A DNA stretch of 64,000 bases from Niabella sp. GTDB taxonomy: Bacteria > Bacteroidota > Bacteroidia > Chitinophagales > Chitinophagaceae. Every line of letters begins with the position of its first letter. Position 1 is the first letter of the stretch. The stretch spans positions 10,809 to 74,808 of the forward strand of contig JAGIAQ010000006.1 of NCBI GenBank assembly GCA_017744795.1. The letters run 5' to 3'. A model generated the notes under the pieces. It saw nothing but the letters and a program-made list of their open reading frames with translations. It was not told where the DNA came from and made no database searches. This document shows, one piece after another, positions 17,271-25,879 of the stretch. Made by a program: the position numbers and the translations under genes.

Positions 17271-18515
17271 ATGAAAAGAGTTGTTATAACCGGACTGGGT
17301 GCTTTAACGCCCATTGGAAATAATGTACCTGATCTTTGGCAATCGATGATAAACGGAGCCAGCGGTGCAGCGCCGATCACTCGTTTTGATGCTTCGAAAT
17401 TTAAAACCCGTTTCGCCTGTGAGCTGAAAAACTTCGACCCGCTCAATCATATAGAAAAGGCAGAAGCCCGGCGCTATGATGTCTATACTCAATATGCGCT
17501 CATTACTGTTGCCGAGGCTGTAAAAAATGCAGGCATCCGTTTTGAACAGCTGAACCGGGACCGTATCGGTGTGATCTGGGGATCAGGGAATGGCGGTATA
17601 CAAACCTTTCAGCAACAGGTAATGGAGTTTGCACATGGGGATGGTACTCCCCGGTTCAACCCGTTTTTTATTCCGAAGATGATCGTGGATATCGCCTCCG
17701 GCGTGATCTCTATAAAGTACGGCTTACGCGGCATCAATTTTACAACAGTTTCCGCCTGCGCCACCTCCAATACGGCACTTATCGATGCCTTCAATTATAT
17801 CCGCTGGGGAAAAGCTGACATGATCATTTCCGGCGGTTCCGAAGCGGCGATCAATGAATGTGGCATTGGCGGTTTTAATGCGGCAAAAGCATTGTCCACC
17901 AATAACGACCAGGCGGCTACAGCCTCCCGGCCCTTTGATGTTTCGCGGGACGGCTTTGTAATGGGCGAGGGCGCGGGAGCCTTAATACTCGAAGAGCTGG
18001 AGCATGCTAAAAGGCGCGGGGCGCCGATCATTGCCGAGATCGTTGGTGGCGGCATGGCGGCTGATGCGTATCATCTTACCGGTACCCACCCCGAAGGAGA
18101 AGGCGCGCGGCTGGGGATGCTGGCGGCGCTGGACGATGCGGGCATTACTGCAAAAGATATTGATTACCTGAATGCCCACGCTACGTCCACCCACCAGGGC
18201 GACTTAAGTGAGCTGAAAGCGGCTGAACGCGTATTTGGGCGGGAGGGTTCTATCAACATCAGCGCCACCAAATCCATGACGGGGCATTTGCTGGGGGCGG
18301 CGGGCGCTGTGGAAGCCATTGCCTGTATTAAGGCTGTGGAAAAGAATATAGTGCCGCCCACTATCAATGCGGTGGATATTGAACCGGAGTATAAAGACGT
18401 GTTTAATCTTACGCTGCACCATGCACAGCACAAAAAAGTGCTATATGCCATGAGCAATACTTTTGGTTTTGGGGGGCATATTGCAACCGCTGTTTTTAAA
18501 AAATACGTTGAATAG
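17271..18515 (+). CDS. Beta-ketoacyl-[ACP] synthase II (FabF-type)
   Basis: Condenses an acyl thioester with malonyl-ACP. 414 residues with intact catalytic Cys163 (VSACATS), His303 (NAHATSTHQGD) and His339 (TKSMTGHLLGAAG). Pairing with a TetR regulator rather than with acpP points to a specialised role, for example polyene or branched-chain synthesis, instead of the housekeeping fabF; this is inference. It begins 12 bp after the regulator and is followed by a strong terminator, so the operon has two genes. Nearby DarA/DarB and the ammonia-lyase support a pigment role. Confidence 0.9.
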   Translation: MKRVVITGLGALTPIGNNVPDLWQSMINGASGAAPITRFDASKFKTRFACELKNFDPLNHIEKAEARRYDVYTQYALITVAEAVKNAGIRFEQLNRDRIGVIWGSGNGGIQTFQQQVMEFAHGDGTPRFNPFFIPKMIVDIASGVISIKYGLRGINFTTVSACATSNTALIDAFNYIRWGKADMIISGGSEAAINECGIGGFNAAKALSTNNDQAATASRPFDVSRDGFVMGEGAGALILEELEHAKRRGAPIIAEIVGGGMAADAYHLTGTHPEGEGARLGMLAALDDAGITAKDIDYLNAHATSTHQGDLSELKAAERVFGREGSINISATKSMTGHLLGAAGAVEAIACIKAVEKNIVPPTINAVDIEPEYKDVFNLTLHHAQHKKVLYAMSNTFGFGGHIATAVFKKYVE

Positions 18516-18546
18516 CCGGAGATCCGGCAGCTTAAAGACTGGTACG

Positions 18547-18585
18547 GACCCATAAGGTTTTCAAAACCTTATGGGTCTTTTTTTG
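18547..18585 (+). terminator. Strong terminator after the ketosynthase
   Basis: Perfect 15-bp arms, GACCCATAAGGTTTT (18547-18561) and its complement (18563-18577), followed by T8. Confidence 0.95.
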
Positions 18586-18901
18586 TTATAAAGTGCTGAC
18601 TATAAAATAAGAAAATTATAGGGAAGGAGCCGGGGAATGCCTCAATACCGGAGGTAAAATATTTCCACAGCCTGTGTATAACAACTTTATACTGTCTGGA
18701 TTTTATATGATTAATTTGTAGTCGGCTTTTTTGATAAACCAGTGCGCTGGTTTACTGCCAAAGAGCCTTTCCAGTATCTCATTTGTGATGCTTTCAGGGT
18801 GAAAAGCAGTGGGTTGTCCCGGAGGGGTGTGAGGTTTCTCCGGCGGCATATCGTCGCCTCTATAACCCTTTAAAAAACTGATTTTTAAAGAACAATATAT
18901 T
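18586..18901 (+). promoter_or_regulatory. Upstream/leader region of nrdB
   Basis: 316 bp without a gene. Two DnaA-box-like 9-mers face each other: ATTTCCACA (18661-18669) and TGTGTATAA (18673-18681, one mismatch to TGTGGATAA), forming CACAG-C-CTGTG at the centre. An inverted repeat GTATAA/TTATAC follows, then an 8-bp hairpin TAAACCAG-tgcg-CTGGTTTA (18735-18754). This suggests protein-bound or RNA-level control of ribonucleotide reductase, but no known riboswitch was matched. Confidence 0.45.
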
Positions 18902-19876
18902 ATGGGCTTATTTGATAAACGTATTAATTATAAACCTTTCGAGTATCCGGAAGTGCTGAAATTTACCGAGGCGATCAACAAATCGTTCTGGGTACACTCT
19001 GAAGTGGATTTTACAGCGGATGTGCAGGATTTTCACAGCCATTTGAACGTAGCGCAGCGCAATGCCATTAAAAACAGTTTGTTAGCCATTGCGCAGATCG
19101 AGGTGGCCGTAAAATCGTTCTGGGGCAATTTGTACAACCATATGCCCAAACCGGAATTGAATGGGCTGGGCAGCACGTTTGCGGAATGTGAGTTTCGCCA
19201 TTCAGAGGCTTATTCGCGCCTGCTGGAAGTGCTGGGGTATAATGATGAGTTTTCGAAACTGATCCATGAGCCGGTGATCGCAGAGCGGATCCAGTATCTT
19301 TCAGAAGCATTGAAAGATGCCAAATCTTCCGACCCCCGGGAATATACCCTGTCGCTGATCCTGTTTTCGATCCTCATCGAAAATGTATCCCTGTTCAGCC
19401 AGTTTGCCATCATTCTTTCCTTTACCCGTTTTCGCGGACTGATGAAGAATGTGAGCAATATCATTGCCTGGACCTCTGTGGATGAGCAAATTCATGCCAA
19501 TGCAGGCGTGTATCTGATCAATAAAATAAAAGAAGAATACCCCCAACTGATCGATGAAGCCATGCAATACCGTATTATGGCCCTGGTACGGGATTCGATT
19601 GAAGTGGAAAGCAAGATCATCGACTGGATCTTTAGCGAAGGCGAAATTGATACCATTAATAAAACCGACCTGTTGAACTTTATGAAGTTTCGCGTGGATG
19701 AAAGTTTTGAAAAGCTGGGCTTTCCCAAACAGTTCAATGTGACGTTAGAGCAATACCGCCCGATGCAGTGGTTTGAAGAAGAAGTATTTGCCAACAGTCT
19801 GGACGACTTTTTTGCCAAACGCCCGGTAGAATATACCAAGCACGACAAGAGCATTACCTACAACGATCTTTTTTAA
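18901..19876 (+). CDS. nrdB: Class I ribonucleotide reductase, small (radical) subunit
   Basis: Holds the di-metal/tyrosyl radical that starts reduction of ribonucleotides. 324 residues. All metal ligands are visible: E67, E97, H100 (EFRH), E160, E195 and H198 (DEQIH), with the radical tyrosine Y104 (SEAY), so this is a tyrosyl-radical class I subunit, not a Y-less type. No N-terminal ATP-cone is present. The ATG codon starts at 18901-18903 in sequence context TATATTATGGGC. The large-subunit gene follows after 139 bp. Confidence 0.93.
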
Positions 19877-19877
19877 G

Positions 19878-19946
19878 ATGCAGTGGGTTTGATGCCCTGT
19901 GACCGGAACGATGAAGAGTGCGACGCAACCGGGATGCCATCTGCAT
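19878..19946 (+). other. Structured spacer between nrdB and nrdA
   Basis: ATGCAGTGG (19878-19886) can pair with CCATCTGCAT (19937-19946) with one bulge, and CCGG at 19903-19906 with CCGG at 19929-19932. Could be an RNA processing or attenuation structure; no T tract follows. Confidence 0.4.
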
Positions 19947-20015
19947 TACAGCTGGGATAAAAAATAAAAGTGCAGGGCAACAAGAAACAATAAACCTCAA
20001 ACAAGAAATTTATAT

Positions 20016-21662
20016 ATGGAAAGGCTTTGGTGGAAAAACGAAGAAAGTGAGCAGATACTGAACAGGGGCTACCTGTTGAACGGAGAAACGGTGGAGAAAG
20101 CGATTGACCGGGTGTGTACCGCGGCGGCGCAGCGCCTGTATAAGCCGGAACTGAAGGACGCCTTTAAAGAAATGGTGGAGAACGGCTGGATGAGCTTCAG
20201 CTCGCCCATTTGGGCTAATATGGGTACGGAAAGGGGATTGCCCATTTCCTGCTTTAATGTGCATATGCCGGATCATATTGAAGGCATTACCCACAAACTG
20301 GGCGAAGTGATCATGCAGACCAAGATCGGGGGCGGTACTTCTGCTTATTTTGGCTCCCTGCGCGGACGGGGCAGTGCAGTTACCGATAACGGAAAAAGCA
20401 GCGGTGCGGTAAGTTTTATGCGCCTGTTTGACACGGCGATGGACACTATTTCACAGGGAGGGGTGCGTCGTGGGGCCTTTGCCGCCTACCTGGATATCGA
20501 CCATCCGGATATTTCTGAGTTTTTAAATATTAAAGATATCGGGCATCCCATCCAGAACCTGTTTACCGGGGTTTGCGTGTCGGACTACTGGATGCAGGAA
20601 ATGATCGATGGCGATATTGCTAAGCGCGAAATATGGGCGCGGGTACTGGAAAGCCGCCAGCAGAAAGGATTGCCTTATATTTTTTATACGGACAATGTGA
20701 ACCGCAATAAACCTCAGGTATATAAGGACCAGAACCTTACCGTGCACGGAAGCAACCTGTGCTCGGAGATCATGCTGCCTTCTACAGAGGACGAATCGTT
20801 TATTTGCTGTCTTTCTTCTCTTAACCTGGAATTATATGATGAGTGGAAAGATACTGATGCCATTAAACTGGCCGTATTCTTTTTAGATGCCGTATTGCAG
20901 GAATTTATTGCCAAAACAGAAGGCAACCACTACCTGGCCAATGCCAACCGTTTTGCAAAACGGCACCGGGCGTTGGGACTTGGTGTTTTGGGCTGGCACT
21001 CTTATTTGCAGCGCAATATGATCGCTTTTGAAAGCATGAAGGCAAAGCAATTAACACACTCGATCTTTGCCGAATTACAGGAGAAAACAGAAAAAGCCAC
21101 CATGGAGCTGGCGCGCATTTATGGGGAACCGGACCTGCTTAAAGGTTATGGCCGTCGCAATACTACCGTAATGGCCATTGCACCTACCACTTCTTCCTCG
21201 GCTATTTTAGGACAATCGTCTCCCGGTATTGAGCCCTTTGTAAGCAACTATTACAAAGCGGGTTTGTCAAAAGGAAACTTTATCCGCAAAAACAAATACC
21301 TGAAAGCTTTGCTGGAAGAAAAAGGATTGGATACCGAAGACGTATGGCGCAGTATTATGCTGAACCATGGCAGCGTGCAGCATGTAGAGGGTTTAACGGA
21401 GCATGAAAAAGATGTGTTCAAAACCTTCCGCGAGATCAGTCAGCTGGAGATCATTCAGCAGGCTTCCATCCGCCAGAAGTTTGTAGACCAGGGGCAGAGC
21501 CTGAATCTGAACATTCCTCCGGGATTGCCTGTGAAGGAAGTAAACAAGCTGCTGATCGAAGCCTGGAAGCTGGGCGTAAAGACCCTGTACTATCAGCGCA
21601 GTCAGTCGGTTTCCAAAGAACTGGTGAACACGCTTACCGTGTGCAGCAGCTGTGAATCGTAA
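20016..21662 (+). CDS. nrdA: Class I ribonucleotide reductase, large (catalytic) subunit, short form
   Basis: Reduces ribonucleoside diphosphates to deoxyribonucleotides. 548 residues, much shorter than the about 760 of E. coli NrdA: the N-terminal ATP-cone and part of the N-terminal helical domain are absent. The active-site N247-x-C249-x-E251 (NLCSEIMLP), a redox Cys79 (PISCFN), the TTSSSAILGQSSPGIEP region and the C-terminal redox pair C543-x-x-C546 (CSSCES) are present. Order nrdB then nrdA, with a structured 139-bp spacer. Lack of a cone in both subunits predicts no dATP-dependent overall activity control of the known type. A terminator follows at 21809. Confidence 0.93.
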   Translation: MERLWWKNEESEQILNRGYLLNGETVEKAIDRVCTAAAQRLYKPELKDAFKEMVENGWMSFSSPIWANMGTERGLPISCFNVHMPDHIEGITHKLGEVIMQTKIGGGTSAYFGSLRGRGSAVTDNGKSSGAVSFMRLFDTAMDTISQGGVRRGAFAAYLDIDHPDISEFLNIKDIGHPIQNLFTGVCVSDYWMQEMIDGDIAKREIWARVLESRQQKGLPYIFYTDNVNRNKPQVYKDQNLTVHGSNLCSEIMLPSTEDESFICCLSSLNLELYDEWKDTDAIKLAVFFLDAVLQEFIAKTEGNHYLANANRFAKRHRALGLGVLGWHSYLQRNMIAFESMKAKQLTHSIFAELQEKTEKATMELARIYGEPDLLKGYGRRNTTVMAIAPTTSSSAILGQSSPGIEPFVSNYYKAGLSKGNFIRKNKYLKALLEEKGLDTEDVWRSIMLNHGSVQHVEGLTEHEKDVFKTFREISQLEIIQQASIRQKFVDQGQSLNLNIPPGLPVKEVNKLLIEAWKLGVKTLYYQRSQSVSKELVNTLTVCSSCES

Positions 21663-21723
21663 AGGAAGGCTTTGCATTATGCTAAGTGCAAAGTAGCGGT
21701 TGTATCGGGAGATCTGAGACGAT

Positions 21724-21784
21724 AAACGTGAGAAGCTCACGTTTCACTCCCGATAGCTATCGGGATGACTTTTCACGATTGACT
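21724..21784 (-). repeat. Composite intergenic repeat, copy with embedded palindrome
   Basis: Read on the minus strand it begins AAGTCAATCGTGAAA and ends ACGTTTATC, matching 29037-29092 on the plus strand. A perfect 18-bp palindrome, TCCCGATAGCTATCGGGA (21748-21765), sits inside. A 9-bp hairpin AAACGTGAG/CTCACGTTT is at 21724-21744. Confidence 0.75.
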
Positions 21785-21808
21785 TAACACTGGGTATAAA
21801 AATTATTT

Positions 21809-21841
21809 AAAAGTGCAGGATCTGGGTTCTGCACTTTTTTT
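21809..21841 (+). terminator. Terminator after nrdA
   Basis: AAAAGTGCAG (21809-21818) / CTGCACTTTT (21829-21838) with a 10-nt loop and T7. Confidence 0.85.
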
Positions 21842-22002
21842 GTGCGGGTAAGCGGCAATCTTATGTGTCGCCGTTGTCCCATAGTCCCACCCAGTTAGCT
21901 TGTGGGACAAAGGCGACTTGTGTGACTATAAGGATGAGATCCTTCACTTCGTTCAGGATGACGTTTTACATTCAACATTTCTCATTCTTTATTTTACATT
22001 CC

Positions 22003-23379
22003 TTATTTCTTATTCTTCTCCTTCCACTGTTCGTTAAAGGATTGTTTGGGAAATTCCAGTTTGCTGTGGTTCTTGGTCCAGGCGCCGGCAACGGCATTGA
22101 TAAAGGTGGTTTTTATATTGCCATTCGCCACATTCATCATACCGCGTTTCAGCATTGCGGTTTTCCAGAGCTTCCAGGATATTTTTTCTACCACAGGCGC
22201 GTAGCCGTCATCCACTGCTTCGTGGCGGTTTTCCAGCAGGAGTTCGTGCAGATTGATCTTTACCGCGCAAACTTCCGTGCAGTTGCCGCAAAGGGAAGAG
22301 GCATGGCTCAGGTGTTTCCACTCTTTCATATCCTTTAAATGCGGAGTGATCACCGAACCAATAGGGCCGCTATAGGTGGTGTTATAGGTATGCCCGCCAA
22401 TATTTTTATACACCGGGCAGGCATTTAAGCAGGCGCCGCAGCGGATACAGTATAAGGCCTCCCGTGCTTTTTCGTTGGCCAGCATTTTGGTGCGGCCATT
22501 ATCTAAAAGGATAATATACATTTCATCAGGGCCGTCCACCTCGCCCTCCTGCCGGGGGCCGGTAACAACGGTGCTGTAGGAAGTAATGCGCTGGCCGGTT
22601 CCGAAACTGCTGAGCAGCGGCCAAAACAGCGCCAGGTCCGTCATAGAAGGGATCACTTTTTCGATGCCCGCTACCACAATATGGGTTTTAGGCATCGAAC
22701 AACTCAGCCGGGCGTTTCCTTCGTTTTCGGTAATGGCAATACCACCGATATCGGCAATTAAGAAATTGGCCCCGGTAACACCCACCTCGGCATCCATATA
22801 TTTCTGTCGTAGTTTTTCGCGCGCGGTAAGTGTCAGTTGCTCGGCGCTGTCGTTAGGGTTGGTGCCTAATTTTTCAGCAAAAAGCTGTGCAATTTGCTCC
22901 CGGCTTTTATGCATGGCGGGAGTTACAATATGGTAAGGTGGTTCACCGTCCAGTTGCTGAATATATTCACCCAGGTCGGTTTCCACGCTTTCGATATTAT
23001 GTTTGGCCAGGTGATCATTCAGGTGCAGTTCTTCGGTAACCATGCTTTTGCTTTTTACCAGGGTCCTGCAATTTTTTTCTTTACAGATCTCCAGGATCGC
23101 TTCATTGGCCTGTTTGGCATCTTCGCACCAGATCACTTTAGCGCCGCGTTGGGTAATATTGGCTTCAAAGTTTTCCAGCGTTTGGTCCAGCACTTCAATG
23201 GCCTTCCATTTTAAATTTTTAGCCCGCTCGCGTGCCAGGTTAAGATCTGCAAATTGTTGCTGCCCGCCCGGAACGGCGGCATTATACTTAGCGATATTAA
23301 AATTGATCACTTTGCGATGATCCCGGTCGAACGCTTTTTCTTTGCTTTTCTTCTGAAAGGTGGAGGATGATTGCGACAT
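22003..23379 (-). CDS. LutB-type iron-sulfur protein (LUD domain, lactate utilisation)
   Basis: 458-residue electron-transfer protein, related to LutB/YkgF, which with LutA and LutC oxidises L-lactate to pyruvate. N-terminal LUD domain (about 60-290), then two [4Fe-4S] motifs, CIRCGACLNACP and CGNCTEVC, and a C-terminal helical tail. Start ATG 23379 (MSQSSSTFQ). No lutA or lutC is next to it within the window, so it would need partners elsewhere. It converges on nrdA. Confidence 0.87.
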   Translation of the reverse strand: MSQSSSTFQKKSKEKAFDRDHRKVINFNIAKYNAAVPGGQQQFADLNLARERAKNLKWKAIEVLDQTLENFEANITQRGAKVIWCEDAKQANEAILEICKEKNCRTLVKSKSMVTEELHLNDHLAKHNIESVETDLGEYIQQLDGEPPYHIVTPAMHKSREQIAQLFAEKLGTNPNDSAEQLTLTAREKLRQKYMDAEVGVTGANFLIADIGGIAITENEGNARLSCSMPKTHIVVAGIEKVIPSMTDLALFWPLLSSFGTGQRITSYSTVVTGPRQEGEVDGPDEMYIILLDNGRTKMLANEKAREALYCIRCGACLNACPVYKNIGGHTYNTTYSGPIGSVITPHLKDMKEWKHLSHASSLCGNCTEVCAVKINLHELLLENRHEAVDDGYAPVVEKISWKLWKTAMLKRGMMNVANGNIKTTFINAVAGAWTKNHSKLEFPKQSFNEQWKEKNKK

Positions 23380-23409
23380 AATATTTCATTGCAGCAAATT
23401 TAATCTAAA

Positions 23410-23428
23410 TGCCACTAATGCACGAATG
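23410..23428 (+). repeat. Dispersed TGCCACnAATnCACGAA repeat, copy 2
   Basis: TGCCACTAATGCACGAATG, in the short gap between the lutB-like and BtrH-like genes. Next to it (23455-23535) are repeated words of the type ACAGGT/AACCTGAAACCTG, also present near 672-700 and 36315-36345. Confidence 0.6.
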
Positions 23429-23533
23429 GGAAAGCGTTAAATTCTATTTCCGGTTACAGGTTGATGGTTACAGGTAGGACCCATTCAGACAATGGGTTTT
23501 CAGCCTGGAACTTGTAACCTGAAACCTGCAACC

Positions 23534-24565
23534 TCACTTCGCTTTTTTGATCAGCGCTTTCAATTGCTGAAATGCCTGTTTTTCCAGCGCCGATATTTCG
23601 ATCAGGCGATCGCCCATATTATCATAGTCGGCCTGTGTATTTAACCGGCCTTTATAAATACCCGAAGCCTGTATTGCCGCATCGCGCCATTTATCGCCGG
23701 CAGCGGTAAATTGTTTCGACAGATCCAGCAATTCATCCATATGCAGGTACTGCCTTGCCTGTTGCAGAAAAGCGCCGTAGATAAAACGGAAGCCGCCGCC
23801 GCCCGTGCCAATTTCTTCCTGCATGCGTACTAATTGTGCCAGGTAACTGCGGGCCTTTTGATCCCCCAGTTTTTCTTTCCATTTTTTTATTTGTTTGCCG
23901 GTATAAGCAATGCCGCTGACGCCGCCAAAGTTCCCCGGAATGTGGAGCATATCCCGGCAATTGCGTTTAATGCCGGTAATAATGGCCCTGCGTAATTGTT
24001 CATCTGTGGCTTCTTTCAGGTTATCGCCCGGATAATACATTTGTCCGCGCGGGGCAAATGCGCCCCTGGCAAAACGAACCCGCTCCAGCTCGTAGCTATT
24101 CAGGGTCACCAGTCCTTCCATAATCGGATCGCTGATGATATAATCGTCTTCTTTTTTACCCACCGCGATGAGGTTATGCGCGTTGAAATGAAAGCGGTAT
24201 TCTTTTGGGAAATAGGTTAGATAAAAAACACCTACCTGGCAGGCAGTGGGTTTGCCGGCCTGCAGTCGTTCATCCAGTTCAGCCATTGCTTTTTCGTGGG
24301 AGCGGTATTTCTTCCGGGTTACCGGAATGCCCAGGGATTTGCAGGTACGCTTAAAGATCATTCCCGGCATGGTGCGAAAAGATATTGCCGGTCCGCCGTT
24401 TACCTTCATAAAAGGTAACTGAACATAAAATAATCCGGACCCGATACCAAAAACAAGGGGTTCGGTCAATTTGTGCACGCCATAATGAGCCAGTAAAGCA
24501 GTGGTAACGCCATTTTCACAATGGGCAGCCTGTAGGTGGTTGAAATTTGTTGTTTGAGATTCCAA
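23534..24565 (-). CDS. BtrH-like acyltransferase/peptidase-fold protein
   Basis: 343 residues. The N-terminal half matches the butirosin BtrH N-terminal domain, a papain-like fold that in BtrH moves an acyl group from a carrier protein to an acceptor. Likely catalytic residues: C16 (HCENGVTTALL), H130 (FNAHNLIAVG) and D146 (YIISDP). The C-terminal half is helical, like the DUF4872 part of such proteins. I recall BtrH-domain genes in flexirubin clusters of other Bacteroidota. Given DarA/DarB 2.5 kb upstream, it could join the aryl-polyene acid to the dialkylresorcinol; this is inference. The small gene at 24643-25044 precedes it. Confidence 0.8.
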   Translation of the reverse strand: MESQTTNFNHLQAAHCENGVTTALLAHYGVHKLTEPLVFGIGSGLFYVQLPFMKVNGGPAISFRTMPGMIFKRTCKSLGIPVTRKKYRSHEKAMAELDERLQAGKPTACQVGVFYLTYFPKEYRFHFNAHNLIAVGKKEDDYIISDPIMEGLVTLNSYELERVRFARGAFAPRGQMYYPGDNLKEATDEQLRRAIITGIKRNCRDMLHIPGNFGGVSGIAYTGKQIKKWKEKLGDQKARSYLAQLVRMQEEIGTGGGGFRFIYGAFLQQARQYLHMDELLDLSKQFTAAGDKWRDAAIQASGIYKGRLNTQADYDNMGDRLIEISALEKQAFQQLKALIKKAK

Positions 24566-24597
24566 GTTATATCGTTTATGGTTTATAGTTTATAGCT

Positions 24598-24626
24598 CAT
24601 AGTTCATAGCCGTACTATGAACTATG
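24598..24626. repeat. 12-bp perfect hairpin between the 133-residue gene and the BtrH-like gene
   Basis: CATAGTTCATAG (24598-24609) / CTATGAACTATG (24615-24626), loop CCGTA. Preceded by GTTTATxGTTTATAG words similar to those at 6755-6804. Confidence 0.7.
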
Positions 24627-24642
24627 AACCATTAACCATGAC

Positions 24643-25044
24643 CTATTTATTAAAAGGATTTTTCAGTTCTTCCACGGATACTTCAAAAAGTGCCGCGTAT
24701 TTTTTTAAATTTTCTTCTGAAAGTTTTTGAAAGCCGGAGGGTTTTAAATGTTTTTTTATGGTCCATTTCCAATGGCCGGTATAAGAGGCTAAAATGCCGG
24801 GATCCATGATCTTTTTCTCCATAAAATAAAGCAGGGGGCTGGCCTCGCCTTTTAATACTTTTTGTTTGGCTGTTTCTATTTTTTCCTCCACATCATGCCA
24901 GGCCACGTTCAGCGCTTCGGTTTTTACTTCCCAGCCGGTGCTTTGCGCGGTGGCATAATTGCCCTGCTCGTCCACTATATAAGTTACTTCTTTGGCAATT
25001 TTGCCCAAAGCGCCATCGTCCTGCGGTATTTCTTCTTTTTTCAT
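24643..25044 (-). CDS. 133-residue conserved protein next to the BtrH-like gene
   Basis: Soluble, highly charged protein (MKKEEIPQDDGALGKIAKEVTY) with no signal peptide or recognised domain. The middle carries ALNVAWHDVEEKIETAKQKVLKGEASPLLYFMEKK, and the C-terminus (LSEENLKKYAALFEVSVEELKNP) looks like a small helix-turn-helix-type fold. It sits 77 bp upstream of the BtrH-like gene in the same direction, with a hairpin between. From memory, a gene of this kind accompanies BtrH genes in flexirubin loci; function unknown. Confidence 0.7.
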   Translation of the reverse strand: MKKEEIPQDDGALGKIAKEVTYIVDEQGNYATAQSTGWEVKTEALNVAWHDVEEKIETAKQKVLKGEASPLLYFMEKKIMDPGILASYTGHWKWTIKKHLKPSGFQKLSEENLKKYAALFEVSVEELKNPFNK

Positions 25045-25119
25045 TTTTATTTTTGATCGGGCTTTTGAATTACTATCAGCGCCTGTTGTGTCACTCCCTG
25101 CATCGTCCCGTAATCCTGC

Positions 25120-25422
25120 TCAGCTTTTTTTATATTTTCTTTTGGGGTTTCGTTTAGTGTGGAAAACAGCAGCAATGACTATCTCTTTTTCTATTTCGTC
25201 AAAACTGTAGACGATGAGATACGGATATTTGTTGATCGGGCACTCTCTATACAATTTCTTTCTTACCGGAAACCGGCCGGGATGTTGTTTTATAATATTG
25301 ATTCTTTTCTGAAATTCAGATTCAAATTTTTCTCCAAGGCCCGGCGATTGCTCTTCATACCACTCATGGGCGTCAGCAAAGTTCTGACGAGCGGTATCTG
25401 AAAAAATAAGAGTATAACTCAT
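25120..25422 (-). CDS. RelE/ParE-type toxin-like protein
   Basis: 100 residues with the ParE/RelE layout: N-terminal beta strand (YTLIFSDTARQNFADAHEWYEEQ), two helices, HPGRFPVRKKLYRECPINKYPYLIVYSF beta hairpins, and a basic end (HTKRNPKRKYKK). Toxins of this fold act on the ribosome (RelE) or gyrase (ParE); which applies is not readable. The start overlaps the stop of the gene upstream by 4 bp (ATGA), typical for antitoxin-toxin operons. Confidence 0.8.
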   Translation of the reverse strand: MSYTLIFSDTARQNFADAHEWYEEQSPGLGEKFESEFQKRINIIKQHPGRFPVRKKLYRECPINKYPYLIVYSFDEIEKEIVIAAVFHTKRNPKRKYKKS

Positions 25423-25673
25423 TTCTGATCATACCTTTTTGTCCGAAGACGCTTTGTTTCGGCCTGTACTTCTTCCCAGGTGTATGTTTTACTTTTGCCG
25501 CTCTTTATATCTGCCATTTCGCGATCCAGCTGTGCCACGAAATCCTCATCCTCCCACCAATTATACTCAGTGGATATTTCTCTTTCCAGGATGGTGTAAA
25601 TCGCTTTTACCTTCCTTTCATCAGCCTGCTGAATATACTCCACCAATTTTTCGCGTTTTAATGCTATTGTCAT
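25419..25673 (-). CDS. Antitoxin-like partner of the RelE/ParE-type toxin
   Basis: 84 residues, acidic N-terminal helices (REKLVEYIQQADERKVKAIYTILE) then WWEDEDFVAQLDREMADIKSGKSKTYTWEEV and a basic tail. This pattern, with a D-ExxxxxxGKSKTYTWEE stretch, is common in Bacteroidota genes paired with RelE/ParE toxins. It precedes and overlaps the toxin gene by 4 bp. It contains no classical DNA-binding domain, so autoregulation is not predicted from sequence. Confidence 0.75.
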   Translation of the reverse strand: MTIALKREKLVEYIQQADERKVKAIYTILEREISTEYNWWEDEDFVAQLDREMADIKSGKSKTYTWEEVQAETKRLRTKRYDQK

Positions 25674-25825
25674 AAAAACTGATTTCCTACAAATTTAAGC
25701 AATTTTGAAACGGTATTTAGTGTATCAAAATAGGAAGTACAGGGCTCACAGATGGCGCAGATTTACACAGATTTAAGAAGCCTCACGCCCTGGCTCCTTC
25801 GCGGTTAAATAGTTCCTTAAACAAA

Positions 25826-25858
25826 AAAAGTGAAAAACCCAGCTGGCTTTTCACTTTT
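25826..25858 (-). terminator. Terminator of the darB operon
   Basis: AAAAGTGAAAA (25826-25836) / TTTTCACTTTT (25848-25858). On the minus strand it is followed by T7, so transcripts from darB end here, ahead of the toxin-antitoxin pair. Confidence 0.85.
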
Positions 25859-25879
25859 CACCATTGCCCATTCACTTCT

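Larger units (their letters stand above)
21663..22002. other. Intergenic region between convergent nrdA and lutB-like genes
   Basis: 340 bp holding the composite repeat and the nrdA terminator; nothing else recognised. Confidence 0.6.

Noticed and set aside
16680-18515. Housekeeping fabF operon
   Set aside because: Pairing with a TetR gene and no acpP favours a specialised role, though this is not proven.
18661-18681. Chromosome origin near DnaA-box-like sites
   Set aside because: Only two imperfect 9-mers, no dnaA or AT-rich unwinding element.
18586-18901. Cobalamin riboswitch upstream of nrdB
   Set aside because: A GGGAA and GCC-like stretch was seen but no B12-box or paired core could be built; the enzyme is class I and does not need B12.
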